This document shows positions 43,917 to 53,276 of a stretch of DNA of 64,000 nt, piece after piece. Each line of letters opens with the position of its first letter. Position 1 is the first letter of the stretch. Under the pieces are notes generated by a model. It was not told where the DNA came from. It saw only the letters and a program-made list of their open reading frames with translations, and did no database searches. The position numbers and the translations under genes are program-made. This DNA is from Phaeobacter gallaeciensis (GTDB lineage Bacteria; Pseudomonadota; Alphaproteobacteria; Rhodobacterales; Rhodobacteraceae), in assembly GCF_001678945.1 (NCBI RefSeq), contig NZ_CP015124.1, positions 3,997,726-4,061,725 of the forward strand, written 5' to 3'.

Positions 43917-45086
43917 ATGCGTAAAATCTCTATCTTCGGCGCCACCGGCTCGATCGGTCAGAACACCATTGACCTGATCCGGCGCGATCAGCGCGCCTAT
44001 GACGTGGTCGCTCTGACGGGCGGTGCCAATATTGCCCGGCTTGCCGCGGATGCGATCGCGCTCAAGGCTGATATTGCGGTAACGGCCTATGAGGAGCGCC
44101 TGCCGGATCTGCGCGCCGCGCTGGAGGGCAGCGGGGTGGAGGCCGCAGCGGGCGAGGCCGCCCTGATCGAGGCGGCAACCCGTCCGGCGGACTGGATCAT
44201 GTCGGCGATCGTTGGCGCTGCCGGTCTGGCGCCGGGTCTCAAGGCGCTAGAGCAGGGCACCACGCTGGCGTTGGCCAACAAGGAATCGCTGGTCTGTGCC
44301 GGTGGCCTTCTGATGCAGACCGCGCTGCGACATGGCGCCCGGCTCTTGCCGGTGGATAGCGAACATTCGGCGGTGTTTCAGGGGCTGGTCGGTGAAGAGA
44401 TTTCAGCAGTTGAGCGGATCATCATCACCGCATCCGGTGGCGCGTTCCGCGACTGGCCGCTGGAAGATCTGCAAAAGGCAACCTTGGCCGAGGCGTCCTC
44501 TCATCCAAACTGGGACATGGGGCAGCGCATCACCATCGACAGCGCATCAATGTTCAATAAGGCGTTAGAGGTTATTGAAACCAAAGAATTCTTTGGTGTC
44601 GCGCCAGAACAGATCGAGGTTCTGGTGCATCCCGAATCGATGGTGCATGCGCTGGTTGGCTTTCGCGATGGTGCCCTGATGGCGCATCTGGGCGCACCAG
44701 ATATGCGCCATGCCATCGGATACGCGCTGCATTGGCCCGAGCGAAAGGATCTGCCGGTTGCGCGGCTCGATCTGGCGGAAATTGGTCAGCTGAATTTCAC
44801 GGCTCCGGATACGGCGCGGTACCCGGCGCTACAGCAAGCCTATGATGTAATGCAGCGCGGCGGTCTGATGGGCGCCGTCTTCAACGCAGCCAAGGAAAAG
44901 GCGCTGGATTTGTTCATAGCGGGACAGATCGGGTTCACCGAAATGGCCGAGGTAACGGCCGCGGTTCTGGAGCGGATGGAGGCACAAAGCGGCCTTATTG
45001 ATTCCGCAATGACCCTTGATAACGTCACTGAGATTGACCATCTCGCCCGACAAGAGGCAGAGCGCGCCGCAGCGGAACGCAGATAA
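43917..45086 (+). CDS. dxr: 1-deoxy-D-xylulose 5-phosphate reductoisomerase
   Basis: A 389-residue NADPH enzyme making 2-C-methylerythritol 4-phosphate, the committed step of non-mevalonate isoprenoid synthesis. The ATG at 43917 is preferred over 43911 because TAGGG sits seven bases before it. Motifs: ISIFGATGSIGQNTIDLI (near 4-21), ALANKESLVCAG (near 120-131), PVDSEHSAVFQ (near 147-157, metal Asp-Ser-Glu), TASGGAFRDWPL, HPNWDMGQRITIDSASMFNK and EVLVHPESMVHALV. It feeds the substrate used by UppS two genes upstream. Confidence 0.96.
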   Translation: MRKISIFGATGSIGQNTIDLIRRDQRAYDVVALTGGANIARLAADAIALKADIAVTAYEERLPDLRAALEGSGVEAAAGEAALIEAATRPADWIMSAIVGAAGLAPGLKALEQGTTLALANKESLVCAGGLLMQTALRHGARLLPVDSEHSAVFQGLVGEEISAVERIIITASGGAFRDWPLEDLQKATLAEASSHPNWDMGQRITIDSASMFNKALEVIETKEFFGVAPEQIEVLVHPESMVHALVGFRDGALMAHLGAPDMRHAIGYALHWPERKDLPVARLDLAEIGQLNFTAPDTARYPALQQAYDVMQRGGLMGAVFNAAKEKALDLFIAGQIGFTEMAEVTAAVLERMEAQSGLIDSAMTLDNVTEIDHLARQEAERAAAERR

Positions 45087-45095
45087 GGTAAGAAC

Positions 45096-46445
45096 TTGGA
45101 TATCGTGACCCTACTCCCGCAGTTTGGCGGCTTTCTCTACACCATCGGCAGTTTTGTTGTCGCGCTTTCGGTGATCGTCGCCGTGCATGAATACGGCCAC
45201 TACATCGTTGGCCGGTGGTCCGGAATCCATGCGGAGGTTTTTTCGCTGGGCTTTGGCCCCGTGTTGTTCAGCCGCGTCGATAAGCGTGGCACCCGCTGGC
45301 AGATCGCGCTGTTGCCCTTTGGGGGATATGTGAAATTCCTTGGCGATGCAGACGCGGCCTCGGGCAAGGACAGCGCCGCGATGGAGGCGGCGGCCAATGA
45401 TCCGACGCGCCTACGCCAGACCATGCACGGTGCCCCGCTTTGGGCGCGCAGCGCTACGGTTGCTGCCGGACCGGTGTTCAATTTTGTGATGTCAGTGATC
45501 ATTTTCTCGGTTCTGGCGATGACGCAGGGAACCCTGCGGGATCCGCTGGCTATCGGCACCTTGGTGCCGCTGCCCGGCATCGAAAATCAGCTGCGCGAAG
45601 GTGACGAATTGGTCGCAATCGAGGGCGTTGCCATCCCGGACGAGGCCGGAGCCATGTCCTGGGGGGAATTCCGCGACCAACTGCCGATGGTGCAGCCGAT
45701 GGAGTATCAGGTGCGCCGGGATGGTCAGTTGGTCTCGGTTCAGGGCCCGTTCCTATCGCCGCCGCATGTGCGGGCCGTTGCGCCGCGCAGCGCTGCATCG
45801 GATGCCGGGCTTCAGGCCGGCGATGTCATCACGGGCGTCGATGGAGAACCGATTTTTGCCTTCGATCAGCTGAAGCAGACCGTCGAACAGGCCGATGGCC
45901 GCGTACTGCTGTTGGAAGTCTGGCGGCAAGGGCAGGAGTTGGAGCTTGCGCTGGCACCGCGTCGCACGGATGAGCCGCAGCCCGATGGAAGTTTCGCGAC
46001 CCGTTGGCGGATTGGTGTGGTCGGCGGTCAGGCCTTTGAGCCCGCAACCGAAGTGGGCGGGGTCGGCGAATCCCTGGTGGCAGGGGCGTCCCAGGTCTGG
46101 TCGGTGATCGACATGTCGATTTCGGGCCTGACGCATATGATTACCGGCGCCATCAGCACCTGCAATCTATCAGGGCCCATCGGGATCGCGGAAACCTCCA
46201 GCGCAATGGCAAGCCAGGGCGCGGTCAGCTTCATCCGCTTCATCGCGGTTCTGTCGACAGCTGTTGGCCTCCTGAACCTCTTCCCGGTGCCAGCGCTGGA
46301 TGGGGGGCATCTGGTGTTCTACGCCTATGAGGCGGTCACAGGGCGTCCGCCCAGTGATGGTGTCATGCGCATCCTGATGACCCTTGGCATTGCGATGATT
46401 CTGTCGTTGATGGTCTTTGCACTCGGCAACGATCTTTTCTGTTAA
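45096..46445 (+). CDS. rseP: Regulator of sigma-E protease RseP-type (M50, PDZ)
   Basis: A 449-residue intramembrane metalloprotease. The start is TTG 45096, nine bases after dxr, with TAAGG before it. Zinc motif HEYGH near residues 31-35, a PDZ region in the middle (about 130-330) containing VRAVAPRSAASDAGLQAGDVI, and the second active-site motif NLFPVPALDGGHLVFY near 391-406 precede the last helix. It cleaves membrane anti-sigma factors after a first periplasmic cut and clears signal peptides. Gene order dxr-rseP-bamA is conserved in Proteobacteria. It is distinct from the CBS-containing M50 protease at 27.6 kb. Confidence 0.95.
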   Translation: MDIVTLLPQFGGFLYTIGSFVVALSVIVAVHEYGHYIVGRWSGIHAEVFSLGFGPVLFSRVDKRGTRWQIALLPFGGYVKFLGDADAASGKDSAAMEAAANDPTRLRQTMHGAPLWARSATVAAGPVFNFVMSVIIFSVLAMTQGTLRDPLAIGTLVPLPGIENQLREGDELVAIEGVAIPDEAGAMSWGEFRDQLPMVQPMEYQVRRDGQLVSVQGPFLSPPHVRAVAPRSAASDAGLQAGDVITGVDGEPIFAFDQLKQTVEQADGRVLLLEVWRQGQELELALAPRRTDEPQPDGSFATRWRIGVVGGQAFEPATEVGGVGESLVAGASQVWSVIDMSISGLTHMITGAISTCNLSGPIGIAETSSAMASQGAVSFIRFIAVLSTAVGLLNLFPVPALDGGHLVFYAYEAVTGRPPSDGVMRILMTLGIAMILSLMVFALGNDLFC

Positions 46446-46464
46446 AATTTATCACACTTGTTGT

Positions 46465-46495
46465 GGCGCCCGCCTCCGGGAAGAGGGCGGGTGCC
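46465..46495 (+). promoter_or_regulatory. Hairpin after rseP
   Basis: GGCGCCCGCC (46465-46474) and GGCGGGTGCC (46486-46495) form a 10-bp stem with one G-U pair and an 11-base loop. No T-run follows, so it is more likely a processing or stabilising structure than a full terminator. Confidence 0.55.
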
Positions 46496-46590
46496 CAACT
46501 GTCGCCATAATCCGGCATTAACCCTTTCTCAATCTGCTACGCCCGCAGCGCAGCCTTGCGCGCGGCATCGACTGGGGAAAGGAAGTCACC

Positions 46591-46716
46591 ATGCACGCTC
46601 TGATGAGAACGGACAATGGCCTGGGTCTTTTGATGCGCCTGAATTGGGATCGCGCACTGTCGGTCGTGACGATTTTTCTCGCTCTGACTGCAGGTGCCTG
46701 GTTCGGATCCCTTTGA
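46591..46716 (+). CDS. Small membrane protein, 41 residues
   Basis: The reading frame runs from ATG 46591 to TGA 46714-46716 behind GGAAAGGAAG. The protein starts MHALMRTDNGLGLLMRLN and ends with one hydrophobic segment ALSVVTIFLALTAGAWFGSL. It lies between rseP and bamA, with a hairpin upstream. The ribosome site, codon use and clean hydrophobic segment support a real gene. Its role is unknown; its position suggests a small envelope-biogenesis protein. Single-pass, with the N-terminus likely in the cytosol. Confidence 0.6.
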   Translation: MHALMRTDNGLGLLMRLNWDRALSVVTIFLALTAGAWFGSL

Positions 46717-46809
46717 AACCATGGGGATGCGGCGTTTGCGCTGCGCAACGCGTCGGTCACCCGTGCTCAGTCTGTGCGCATCTTCATGCCCCGGAGTGAT
46801 TTCTTAGTT

Positions 46810-46838
46810 TTGACAACGGTCAGTAAACCCGGTACGCA
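46810..46838 (+). promoter_or_regulatory. Possible promoter for bamA
   Basis: TTGACA (46810-46815), a perfect -35 hexamer, is followed 17 bases later by a weak -10 (TACGCA). It lies 37 bases before the bamA start and would allow bamA to be made independently of the upstream rseP transcript. Confidence 0.4.
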
Positions 46839-46874
46839 CAGTTAAAAGCTGCTTAAAAAATCGGATTATGACTG

Positions 46875-49280
46875 ATGGTTCGGGGGAAGGTCGTGGGTAC
46901 ATCCTGCGGTGTGCGCACAAAACGCACCAATATACTGTATAGAAGCGTATCGAGCGCCGTATTGGCTGTTGCCTTGGGATTTGTCCTGACGCCCAGTTTC
47001 GCATCGGCGCAAAGCTACCAGTTCAATTCGGTCCGGGTGGAGGGCAATCAGCGCATCCAATCGGATACGATCGTGTCCTATGCGGCGCTGGAACGGGGAA
47101 AACCGGTCAGCGCTGGCCAGTTGAATGACGCGTATCAGCGTATTCTTGACAGCGGTGTTTTTGAAACGGTTGAACTGGTGCCAAGCGGCAACTCTCTGAT
47201 CATCAAGGTCACCGAGTTCCCGACGATCAACCAGATCAATTTCGAAGGTAACCGGCGGATCAAGGATGACAAGCTGGCCGAGCTGATCGAATCCGCGCCA
47301 CGCCGCGTGTTCCGCGCCGCGCAGGCGGAACGGGACGCCGAGACCATTGCTGCCGCCTATGGGGCGCAGGGACGTTTGGCCTCGCGGGTGACGCCGCGCA
47401 TCATCCGCCGTAGCGACAATCGTGTCGATCTGGTGTTCGAGATTGCCGAAGGCGACACCATCGAAGTCGAGCGCGTTTCGTTTGTCGGAAACAAGGTCTA
47501 TTCGGATCGGCGTCTGCGCCGGGTTCTGGAAACCAAGCAGGCTGGTCTCTTGCGGACCTTCATCAACAAGGACACGCTGATCGAGGACCGCCTGCAGTTT
47601 GACCGGCAGGTGTTGCGCGATTTCTACCTGTCGCGTGGCTATGTGGATTTTCGGGTCAACAGCACCAACGCCGAAGTGACTCGGGAGCGTGACGCCGTCT
47701 ATCTGGTCGTCGATGTTACCGAAGGTCAGCAGTTCGAGTTCGGCAATATCTCGGTGACCAGCGAAATCGCTGAAGCCGATGCTGACCTCTACCGCTCTGC
47801 ATTGAAAGTCAAACCGGGCGTGACCTATTCGCCGCTGATTGTTGAACGTTCCATCGAGATGCTGGAAACGCTTGCAACGCGTCAGGGGATTGATTTCCTG
47901 CGCGTTGAGCCGCGGGTGACCCGCAACGACCGCGATCTGACGCTGGATGTTGAATTCGCGATGGTGCGCGGGCCGCGTGTCTTCGTCGAACGCATCGATA
48001 TCGAAGGCAACACGACAACGCTGGACCGGGTGATCCGCCAGAAGTTCCGCTCGGTCGAAGGCGACCCCTTCAATCCGCGTGAAATCCGGGATGCCGCAGA
48101 ACGGATTCGTGCGCTTGGCTTCTTTGCCAAATCAGACGTGGACGTCCGGGAAGGCAGCTCCGAAAGCCAGGTGATCGTAGACGTGAACGTCGAAGAGCAA
48201 CCGACCGGTTCGTTGAGCCTTGGCGGCGCATACTCTGTCAACGACGGCTTTGGGGTTAACGTTGGTCTGACCGAAAACAACTTCCTGGGCCGAGGTCAAC
48301 GCCTGTCTTTCTCGATCGCGACTGCTCAGGAATCGGAAGAGTACGTTCTGGGCTTTACCGAGCCGCATCTGCTGGGACGGGATCTGAAATTCGATTTGGA
48401 CCTTGGTGTGTCCGAAACCGATTCTAGCTATGCGGAGTACGACACCTCTCGCGCGTTCTTCCGTCCGGCGCTGACCTTCAATGTGACCGAAGATACCACT
48501 CTGGAAGTGCGCTATACTTGGGCCGACAGTGAAATGATCCGCCGCGATGACGTGAGCTTTGTCGGAGGGACCTATCCTGTGGCGGGCCCTGTGATAAGAA
48601 GTGAGATCAATCAAGGCAGCAAAACGTCCAGCTCCCTTGGGTTCACATATTCCTATGACAGCCGTCTGACCGGTCTCGACCCCAATATCGGTTTTACCAT
48701 GCAGGTGGGCGCTGATTATGCCGGGCTTGGCGGAGATAGCGAATACCTCAGAACCACGGCCAAGCTGGTCGCACAGCGCAAGATCCTCAACGAGGAAGTC
48801 ACGCTTCGGGCGACTTTGGAAACCGGCTCGCTGCACTGGATGGGCGACGATTACAGCCGCTCGATTGACCGTTTTGTTCTGACCCCCAGCGTTATGCGAG
48901 GGTTCGAACCCGGCGGGATCGGGCCTCGGGATACTGCGCCGCGGGCTGATGGCGGAAGTTACGACGATTTCCTCGGCGGCAACGTCTATGCCGTTGCACG
49001 TTTTGATGCCGAATTCCCGCTGGGTCTGCCTGAGGAACTGGGGCTGCGCGGTGGTCTTTTCTACGATGTCGGCAACCTTTGGGGCCTGCAGGACGTGGAC
49101 ACACCTGCCAGCGGTGGTTTCGTCGTCGGCCGTAACGGGTCTTTCCGGCACGTGGTCGGGTTTTCGGTCCTCTGGACCACGGCCTTTGGCCCGTTGCGGT
49201 TCAACTTTTCCAATGCGGTCAAGAAAGAAGACTTTGACAAGGAACAAAGTTTCGATCTGACCTTGCAGGCCCGGTTCTGA
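46875..49280 (+). CDS. bamA: Outer membrane protein assembly factor BamA
   Basis: An 801-residue Omp85 protein that inserts beta-barrel proteins into the outer membrane. A signal peptide (about 20-46, ending PSFASA) is followed by five POTRA domains (about 48-435), for example VRVEGNQRIQSDTI, INFEGNRRIKDDKL and IDIEGNTTTLDRVIRQKF. The barrel (about 435-801) has the typical TGSLSLGGAYSVNDGFGV opening, a conserved GFEPGGIGPRD lid loop (VRGF-like motif) and an aromatic C-terminus LTLQARF, the barrel signal. Start: ATG 46875. The chaperone gene skp follows directly. Confidence 0.96.
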   Translation: MVRGKVVGTSCGVRTKRTNILYRSVSSAVLAVALGFVLTPSFASAQSYQFNSVRVEGNQRIQSDTIVSYAALERGKPVSAGQLNDAYQRILDSGVFETVELVPSGNSLIIKVTEFPTINQINFEGNRRIKDDKLAELIESAPRRVFRAAQAERDAETIAAAYGAQGRLASRVTPRIIRRSDNRVDLVFEIAEGDTIEVERVSFVGNKVYSDRRLRRVLETKQAGLLRTFINKDTLIEDRLQFDRQVLRDFYLSRGYVDFRVNSTNAEVTRERDAVYLVVDVTEGQQFEFGNISVTSEIAEADADLYRSALKVKPGVTYSPLIVERSIEMLETLATRQGIDFLRVEPRVTRNDRDLTLDVEFAMVRGPRVFVERIDIEGNTTTLDRVIRQKFRSVEGDPFNPREIRDAAERIRALGFFAKSDVDVREGSSESQVIVDVNVEEQPTGSLSLGGAYSVNDGFGVNVGLTENNFLGRGQRLSFSIATAQESEEYVLGFTEPHLLGRDLKFDLDLGVSETDSSYAEYDTSRAFFRPALTFNVTEDTTLEVRYTWADSEMIRRDDVSFVGGTYPVAGPVIRSEINQGSKTSSSLGFTYSYDSRLTGLDPNIGFTMQVGADYAGLGGDSEYLRTTAKLVAQRKILNEEVTLRATLETGSLHWMGDDYSRSIDRFVLTPSVMRGFEPGGIGPRDTAPRADGGSYDDFLGGNVYAVARFDAEFPLGLPEELGLRGGLFYDVGNLWGLQDVDTPASGGFVVGRNGSFRHVVGFSVLWTTAFGPLRFNFSNAVKKEDFDKEQSFDLTLQARF

Positions 49281-49318
49281 CCCGGTGATGCAGGCAAGGC
49301 CGACGTGTATAACAAAGA

Positions 49319-49348
49319 GGGCGCCGACCGGCTGGTCGGCGCCCCTTT
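49319..49348 (+). terminator. Hairpin terminator or attenuator between bamA and skp
   Basis: GGGCGCCGACC (49319-49329) and GGTCGGCGCCC (49334-49344) form an 11-bp perfect stem with a GGCT loop, then CTTTA. The U-tract is short, so some read-through is likely. It lies upstream of the chosen skp start and would be inside skp if the earlier ATG were used. Confidence 0.7.
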
Positions 49349-49371
49349 ATCTGGCGCGCCGGGGGCTTGTT

Positions 49372-49971
49372 ATGGGCCTGGCGCTGTGCCTGCCTTTGAC
49401 CGCTGGAACAGCTTTGGCCCAGTCAACGGCTATTGGAACACCCGCGCCTTTCAATCTGTCTCTCGGCCAGGAAATGCAGATTGGCGCGCCGCAAAGTGGC
49501 ATTCTGACGATCCAGCCTGACCGTCTCTTCTCTGAAAGCGCCTTTGGCCAGCGCGTCACGCGTGAGCTGGAAGCCGAAGGCGCCGTGCTCACTGCCGAGA
49601 ACCGCCGTATCGAAGCAGAGCTGCGCGCGGAAGAGCAGGACCTGACTCAGCGGCGGCCCTCTATGGAGCCCGAGGCGTTTCGCACGCTTGCGGATGCCTT
49701 TGACAAAAAGGTGCAGGAGACCCGGCGCACGCAGGATCAGAAACTGCGCGAGATCACTCAAATGGGCGAAACAGCCCGCCGGGAGTTCTTTGTAGCCTCT
49801 TTGCCCATCCTTCAGGGGATCATGCGTGACAGCGGCGCCGGTGCCATTCTGGATAACTCTTCGGTTTTCCTCAGCTCTGAGGCCGCGGATGTGACGGATC
49901 TTGCGATCACGCGCATCGATGCCGTTCTGGGAGACGGGGCAGACCTTGAAAGCCAGTCGTCTGACCAGTGA
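49372..49971 (+). CDS. skp: OmpH/Skp-family periplasmic chaperone
   Basis: A 199-residue protein. The ATG at 49372 gives a clean signal peptide (MGLALCLPLTAGTALAQS) behind GGGGG; the earlier ATG at 49285 would put a strong hairpin in the coding part and break the signal. The mature protein has the Skp features: a small beta core at each end (ILTIQPDRLFSESAFGQRV near the start, AGAILDNSSVFLSSEAADVTDL near the end) and a long coiled-coil arm (about 60-130) with RRIEAELRAEEQDLTQRR. The acidic C-terminal tail is a little longer than in E. coli. It carries unfolded outer-membrane proteins to BamA. Confidence 0.88.
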   Translation: MGLALCLPLTAGTALAQSTAIGTPAPFNLSLGQEMQIGAPQSGILTIQPDRLFSESAFGQRVTRELEAEGAVLTAENRRIEAELRAEEQDLTQRRPSMEPEAFRTLADAFDKKVQETRRTQDQKLREITQMGETARREFFVASLPILQGIMRDSGAGAILDNSSVFLSSEAADVTDLAITRIDAVLGDGADLESQSSDQ

Positions 49972-50070
49972 AACAGGTCTGACCGGTGCCTGACATCGGC
50001 GCGGTGCGCTTGCCCAGACCGTTCCCGCTTGGTAGTGACGCAGGACATATAAAAAAACGGGATACCCGCC

Positions 50071-50535
50071 ATGACCGCCGATCTGAAAAGTGCCGATATT
50101 CACCTGATCCAGCGCATTCTGCCGCATCGTTACCCGTTCCTGCTGGTCGACAAAGTGATCGAAATCGACGGTTACACTTCGGCGCATGGGATCAAGAACG
50201 TCACCATGAACGAACCGCATTTTCAGGGCCACTTCCCCGGCACGCCGATCATGCCGGGCGTGACCATCGTCGAGGCGATGGCGCAAACCGCAGGCGTCAT
50301 GCTGGGTGTGGGCATGGATATGGTCGATACCGACCTGCTGATCTACTTCATGAATATCGACAAGTGCAAATTCCGCCGCAAGGTGATCCCGGGCGACGTC
50401 CTGGACATGCATGTCGAAACCCTGCGCGGGAAGAAAGGTGGCAAGATCTTCAAGTTCAAGGGCGTTGCCTCGGTCGATGGCGAAACCGCTGCCGAGGCTG
50501 AATTCTCGGCCATGGTCGACATTCAGAAGGATTGA
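50071..50535 (+). CDS. fabZ: 3-hydroxyacyl-ACP dehydratase FabZ
   Basis: A 154-residue hot-dog-fold enzyme that dehydrates 3-hydroxyacyl-ACP in fatty acid elongation and, by taking hydroxyacyl chains, competes with lipid A synthesis. Motifs: [19 protein letters not shown] (near 11-29), then the active-site His in [21 protein letters not shown] (split: [27 protein letters not shown]) and the catalytic Glu there. Followed with a few bases' overlap-like spacing by lpxA (stop at 50535, start 50541), the classical order. Confidence 0.96.
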   Translation: MTADLKSADIHLIQRILPHRYPFLLVDKVIEIDGYTSAHGIKNVTMNEPHFQGHFPGTPIMPGVTIVEAMAQTAGVMLGVGMDMVDTDLLIYFMNIDKCKFRRKVIPGDVLDMHVETLRGKKGGKIFKFKGVASVDGETAAEAEFSAMVDIQKD

Positions 50536-50540
50536 TCGCG

Positions 50541-51326
50541 ATGAGCCAGATCCATCCGTCGGCGGTGATCGAACCGGGCGCCACCATTGGTGAGGGCTGC
50601 GAAATCGGCCCGTTCTGCATGGTCGGCGCTGACGTCACCCTTGGCGAAAGGGTGGTTCTGAAATCCCATGTGGTGGTCACCGGCGAAACCGAGATCGGCG
50701 CAGAGACGACGGTGTTCTCGTTCGCAGTGATCGGTGAGATTCCGCAGGATCTGAAGTTCAAGGGAGAGAAAAGCCGGACCGTGATCGGTGCGCGCAACCG
50801 GATCCGTGAACATGTGACCATCAATGCCGGTACCGAAGGTGGCGGCGGGGTGACCCGGATCGGCGATGACGGCTTGTTCATGGCCGGTTGCCACATAGCC
50901 CATGACGCGCAGATCGGGGATCGGGTGATCGTGGTCAATTCTGCCGCCGTCGCAGGTCATTGCGTGATCGAGGATGATGTGATCATCGGTGGTCTTTCCG
51001 GTATCCACCAATGGGTGCGCATTGGGCGCGGCGCCATCATCGGCGCGGTTACCATGGTCACAAATGATGTGATCCCCTACGGACTGGTACAGGCCCCGCG
51101 CGGAGAGCTGGACGGGCTTAACCTTGTCGGCCTGAAACGCCGCGGTGTGTCGCGGGCAGATATCACCGCCCTGCGCGCCGCCTTCCAGATGCTGGCACAG
51201 GGGGAGGGCACCTTTCAGGAACGCGCCCGGCGCCTTGGTGAGGAAACCGACAGCGCTTATGTGCAGGAAATCATCGCCTTTATCACCGGTGCAAGCGACC
51301 GGTCGTTTTTGACACCTGGGGGATGA
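50541..51326 (+). CDS. lpxA: UDP-N-acetylglucosamine O-acyltransferase LpxA
   Basis: A 261-residue enzyme that adds a 3-hydroxyacyl chain to UDP-GlcNAc, the first step of lipid A. The ATG at 50541 is used; the TTG at 50532 overlaps fabZ. The left-handed beta-helix shows hexapeptide repeats (for example IHPSAVIEPGATIGEGCEIGP as split runs, and the His-rich AHDAQIGDRVIV), followed by the alpha-helical C-terminus with LVQAPRGELDGLNLVGLKRR (split). HGAQIG-like catalytic His is in CHIAHDAQIG. lpxI follows after four bases. Confidence 0.95.
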   Translation: MSQIHPSAVIEPGATIGEGCEIGPFCMVGADVTLGERVVLKSHVVVTGETEIGAETTVFSFAVIGEIPQDLKFKGEKSRTVIGARNRIREHVTINAGTEGGGGVTRIGDDGLFMAGCHIAHDAQIGDRVIVVNSAAVAGHCVIEDDVIIGGLSGIHQWVRIGRGAIIGAVTMVTNDVIPYGLVQAPRGELDGLNLVGLKRRGVSRADITALRAAFQMLAQGEGTFQERARRLGEETDSAYVQEIIAFITGASDRSFLTPGG

Positions 51327-51330
51327 TCGC

Positions 51331-52122
51331 ATGATCGCTCTGATCGCGGGGCGCGGTGCGCTGCCGCTTGAAATCTGCAATCGCCTGTCCGAACGACCGC
51401 TGGTCTGCGCCATGGCGGGGTCAGAGCCGGATGCGCTTGATCCGGAAATCACCTTTCGGCTGGAACAGCTGGGCAGTTTCCTCGCCCGGCTGACGTCCGC
51501 AGGCGTAACGGAGATTTGCCTGGCGGGGGCCGTGTCGCGCCCGGCCATTGATCCTGCGGCCATTGATGCTGAAACCCTGCCGATGGTGCCGGTGTTGCAG
51601 GCTGCGCTTGGCGCCGGGGATGACGGCGCATTGCGGGCGATCATGGAGCTTTTTGAGTCAGCAGGTTTTGCTGTACGAGCTGCGCATGATGTGGCGCCGG
51701 ATCTATTGATGCAGCCAGGGGTGCCGACCCGTATTCAGCCAGGTGAACTCGACAAGGCAGACGCAGCCAGGGGAACAGAAATCGTTGCCGCGATGAGCGC
51801 GGCGGACATTGGCCAGTCCTGCGCGGTGCGGTCGCGGCAAGCCGTCGCGGTGGAAACGGTCTTTGGCACCGACTGGATGCTGGAAACCTTGATCCGCCGT
51901 CCGGACGGGCAGGGCGGAGTGATGGTCAAAGCGCCGAAGACAGGACAGGACCGGCGCGCCGATCTGCCTACCATTGGCCCTGCGACGGTGGAAAAGGCCG
52001 CAGCAGCCGGTCTGTCCGGTATCGTGCTGGAGGCCGGAGGCGTGATCGTGCTGGAGCAGGAGGCGGTGATTGCCACCTGTGACCGTCTGGGCCTGTTCCT
52101 GTGGCTGCGCGACGCGGCATGA
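51331..52122 (+). CDS. lpxI: UDP-2,3-diacylglucosamine pyrophosphatase LpxI
   Basis: A 263-residue enzyme of the DUF1009 family that hydrolyses UDP-2,3-diacylglucosamine to lipid X in place of LpxH, as in many Alphaproteobacteria. Features: the N-terminal Rossmann-like IALIAGRGALPLEI, LARLTSAGVTEICLAGAVSRP (split), and the catalytic half with AVRSRQAVAVETVFGTDWML and VKAPKTGQDRRADLPTIGPATV (split). The family has no zinc motif. Its TGA overlaps the lpxB start as ATGA. Confidence 0.93.
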   Translation: MIALIAGRGALPLEICNRLSERPLVCAMAGSEPDALDPEITFRLEQLGSFLARLTSAGVTEICLAGAVSRPAIDPAAIDAETLPMVPVLQAALGAGDDGALRAIMELFESAGFAVRAAHDVAPDLLMQPGVPTRIQPGELDKADAARGTEIVAAMSAADIGQSCAVRSRQAVAVETVFGTDWMLETLIRRPDGQGGVMVKAPKTGQDRRADLPTIGPATVEKAAAAGLSGIVLEAGGVIVLEQEAVIATCDRLGLFLWLRDAA

Positions 52123-53276
52123 GCCTCCGGGTCTTTATCCTGGCCGGGGAGCCTTCGGGGGATCGGCTGGGCGCGGCCCTGATGGAAGGGCTGAAAACGC
52201 TAGCCCCCGATGTTTCATTTGAAGGGGTTGGCGGTACCCTGATGGCTGAGCAGGGGCTGCAGTCCCGGTTTCCGATGGACGAGCTGTCCGTCATGGGCCT
52301 GGCCGAGGTTCTGCCGAAATACCGCCATCTGAAACGCCGTATCCGTGAAACCGCCGATGCTGTGATCGCCATGCGCCCTGATGTGATGATCACCATCGAC
52401 AGCCCGGATTTTTCGCTGCGCGTGGCGCGGCTGGTGAAACAGGGCAGCGACATCCGTACCGTGCATTACGTGGCACCGTCCGTCTGGGCCTGGCGGCCGG
52501 GCCGGGCGCAGAAGATGGCCACCTGCATCGATCACGTGCTGGCGCTGCTGCCGTTCGAGCCGCCCTATATGGAAGCCGCCGGGATGGACTGCGATTTTGT
52601 CGGCCATCCCGTAGTAGCAGAGCCAAAGGCGACAGCAGATGAGATCGCCGCGTTGCGCCAGACCTGTGACCTTGGCGATGCGCCGATCCTATTAGCCTTG
52701 CCGGGATCACGACGGTCAGAGGTGGGGCGCTTGGCGCCCGTCTTTGGCGCGGCGCTGCGGGATTTCACGGCGGCCTATCCCGAATACCGAATCGTGGTGC
52801 CGACCGCCGGTCCGGTGGCTGAATTGGTGCGCCAGCACGCCAAGGATTGGCCTCAGGGCACTGTGTTGCTCGACCCGACCGGTCTTGACCCGGCTGTTGC
52901 CGAAGCGCGCAAACGAGCGGCCTTTGCCGCGGCGGATCTGGCGCTGGCGGCTTCGGGTACCGTGTCGCTGGAGCTAGCCGCCGCACGCACGCCCATGGTG
53001 ATCGCCTATCGCTTCCAATGGCTGACCTGGCAGATCATGAAGCGCATGGCCCTGATCGATACGGTCACACTCGTCAATCTGGTGAGCGAGACCCGCGTCG
53101 TGCCGGAATGCCTTGGGCCGGATTGCACCCCGTCGCGGATCGCCGGGGCGCTGGCAGATGTCCGTGCCAACCCTGAGGCGCAGCAGGAAGCCATGGGGCT
53201 CAGCATGGAGCGTCTGGGCGAGGGCGGGGAGGCTCCGGGCCTGCGCGCCGCCCGCGCGGTTCTGGCGCGCCTTTAG
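52119..53276 (+). CDS. lpxB: Lipid-A-disaccharide synthase
   Basis: A 385-residue glycosyltransferase (GT19) that joins UDP-diacylglucosamine with lipid X, the next step after LpxI. The ATG at 52119 overlaps lpxI by four bases (ATGA). Motifs: [17 protein letters not shown] (near 4-20), [65 protein letters not shown] (near 192-202), and the C-terminal [22 protein letters not shown]. It is convergent with mnmA with a four-base overlap. Confidence 0.95.
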   Translation: MSLRVFILAGEPSGDRLGAALMEGLKTLAPDVSFEGVGGTLMAEQGLQSRFPMDELSVMGLAEVLPKYRHLKRRIRETADAVIAMRPDVMITIDSPDFSLRVARLVKQGSDIRTVHYVAPSVWAWRPGRAQKMATCIDHVLALLPFEPPYMEAAGMDCDFVGHPVVAEPKATADEIAALRQTCDLGDAPILLALPGSRRSEVGRLAPVFGAALRDFTAAYPEYRIVVPTAGPVAELVRQHAKDWPQGTVLLDPTGLDPAVAEARKRAAFAAADLALAASGTVSLELAAARTPMVIAYRFQWLTWQIMKRMALIDTVTLVNLVSETRVVPECLGPDCTPSRIAGALADVRANPEAQQEAMGLSMERLGEGGEAPGLRAARAVLARL

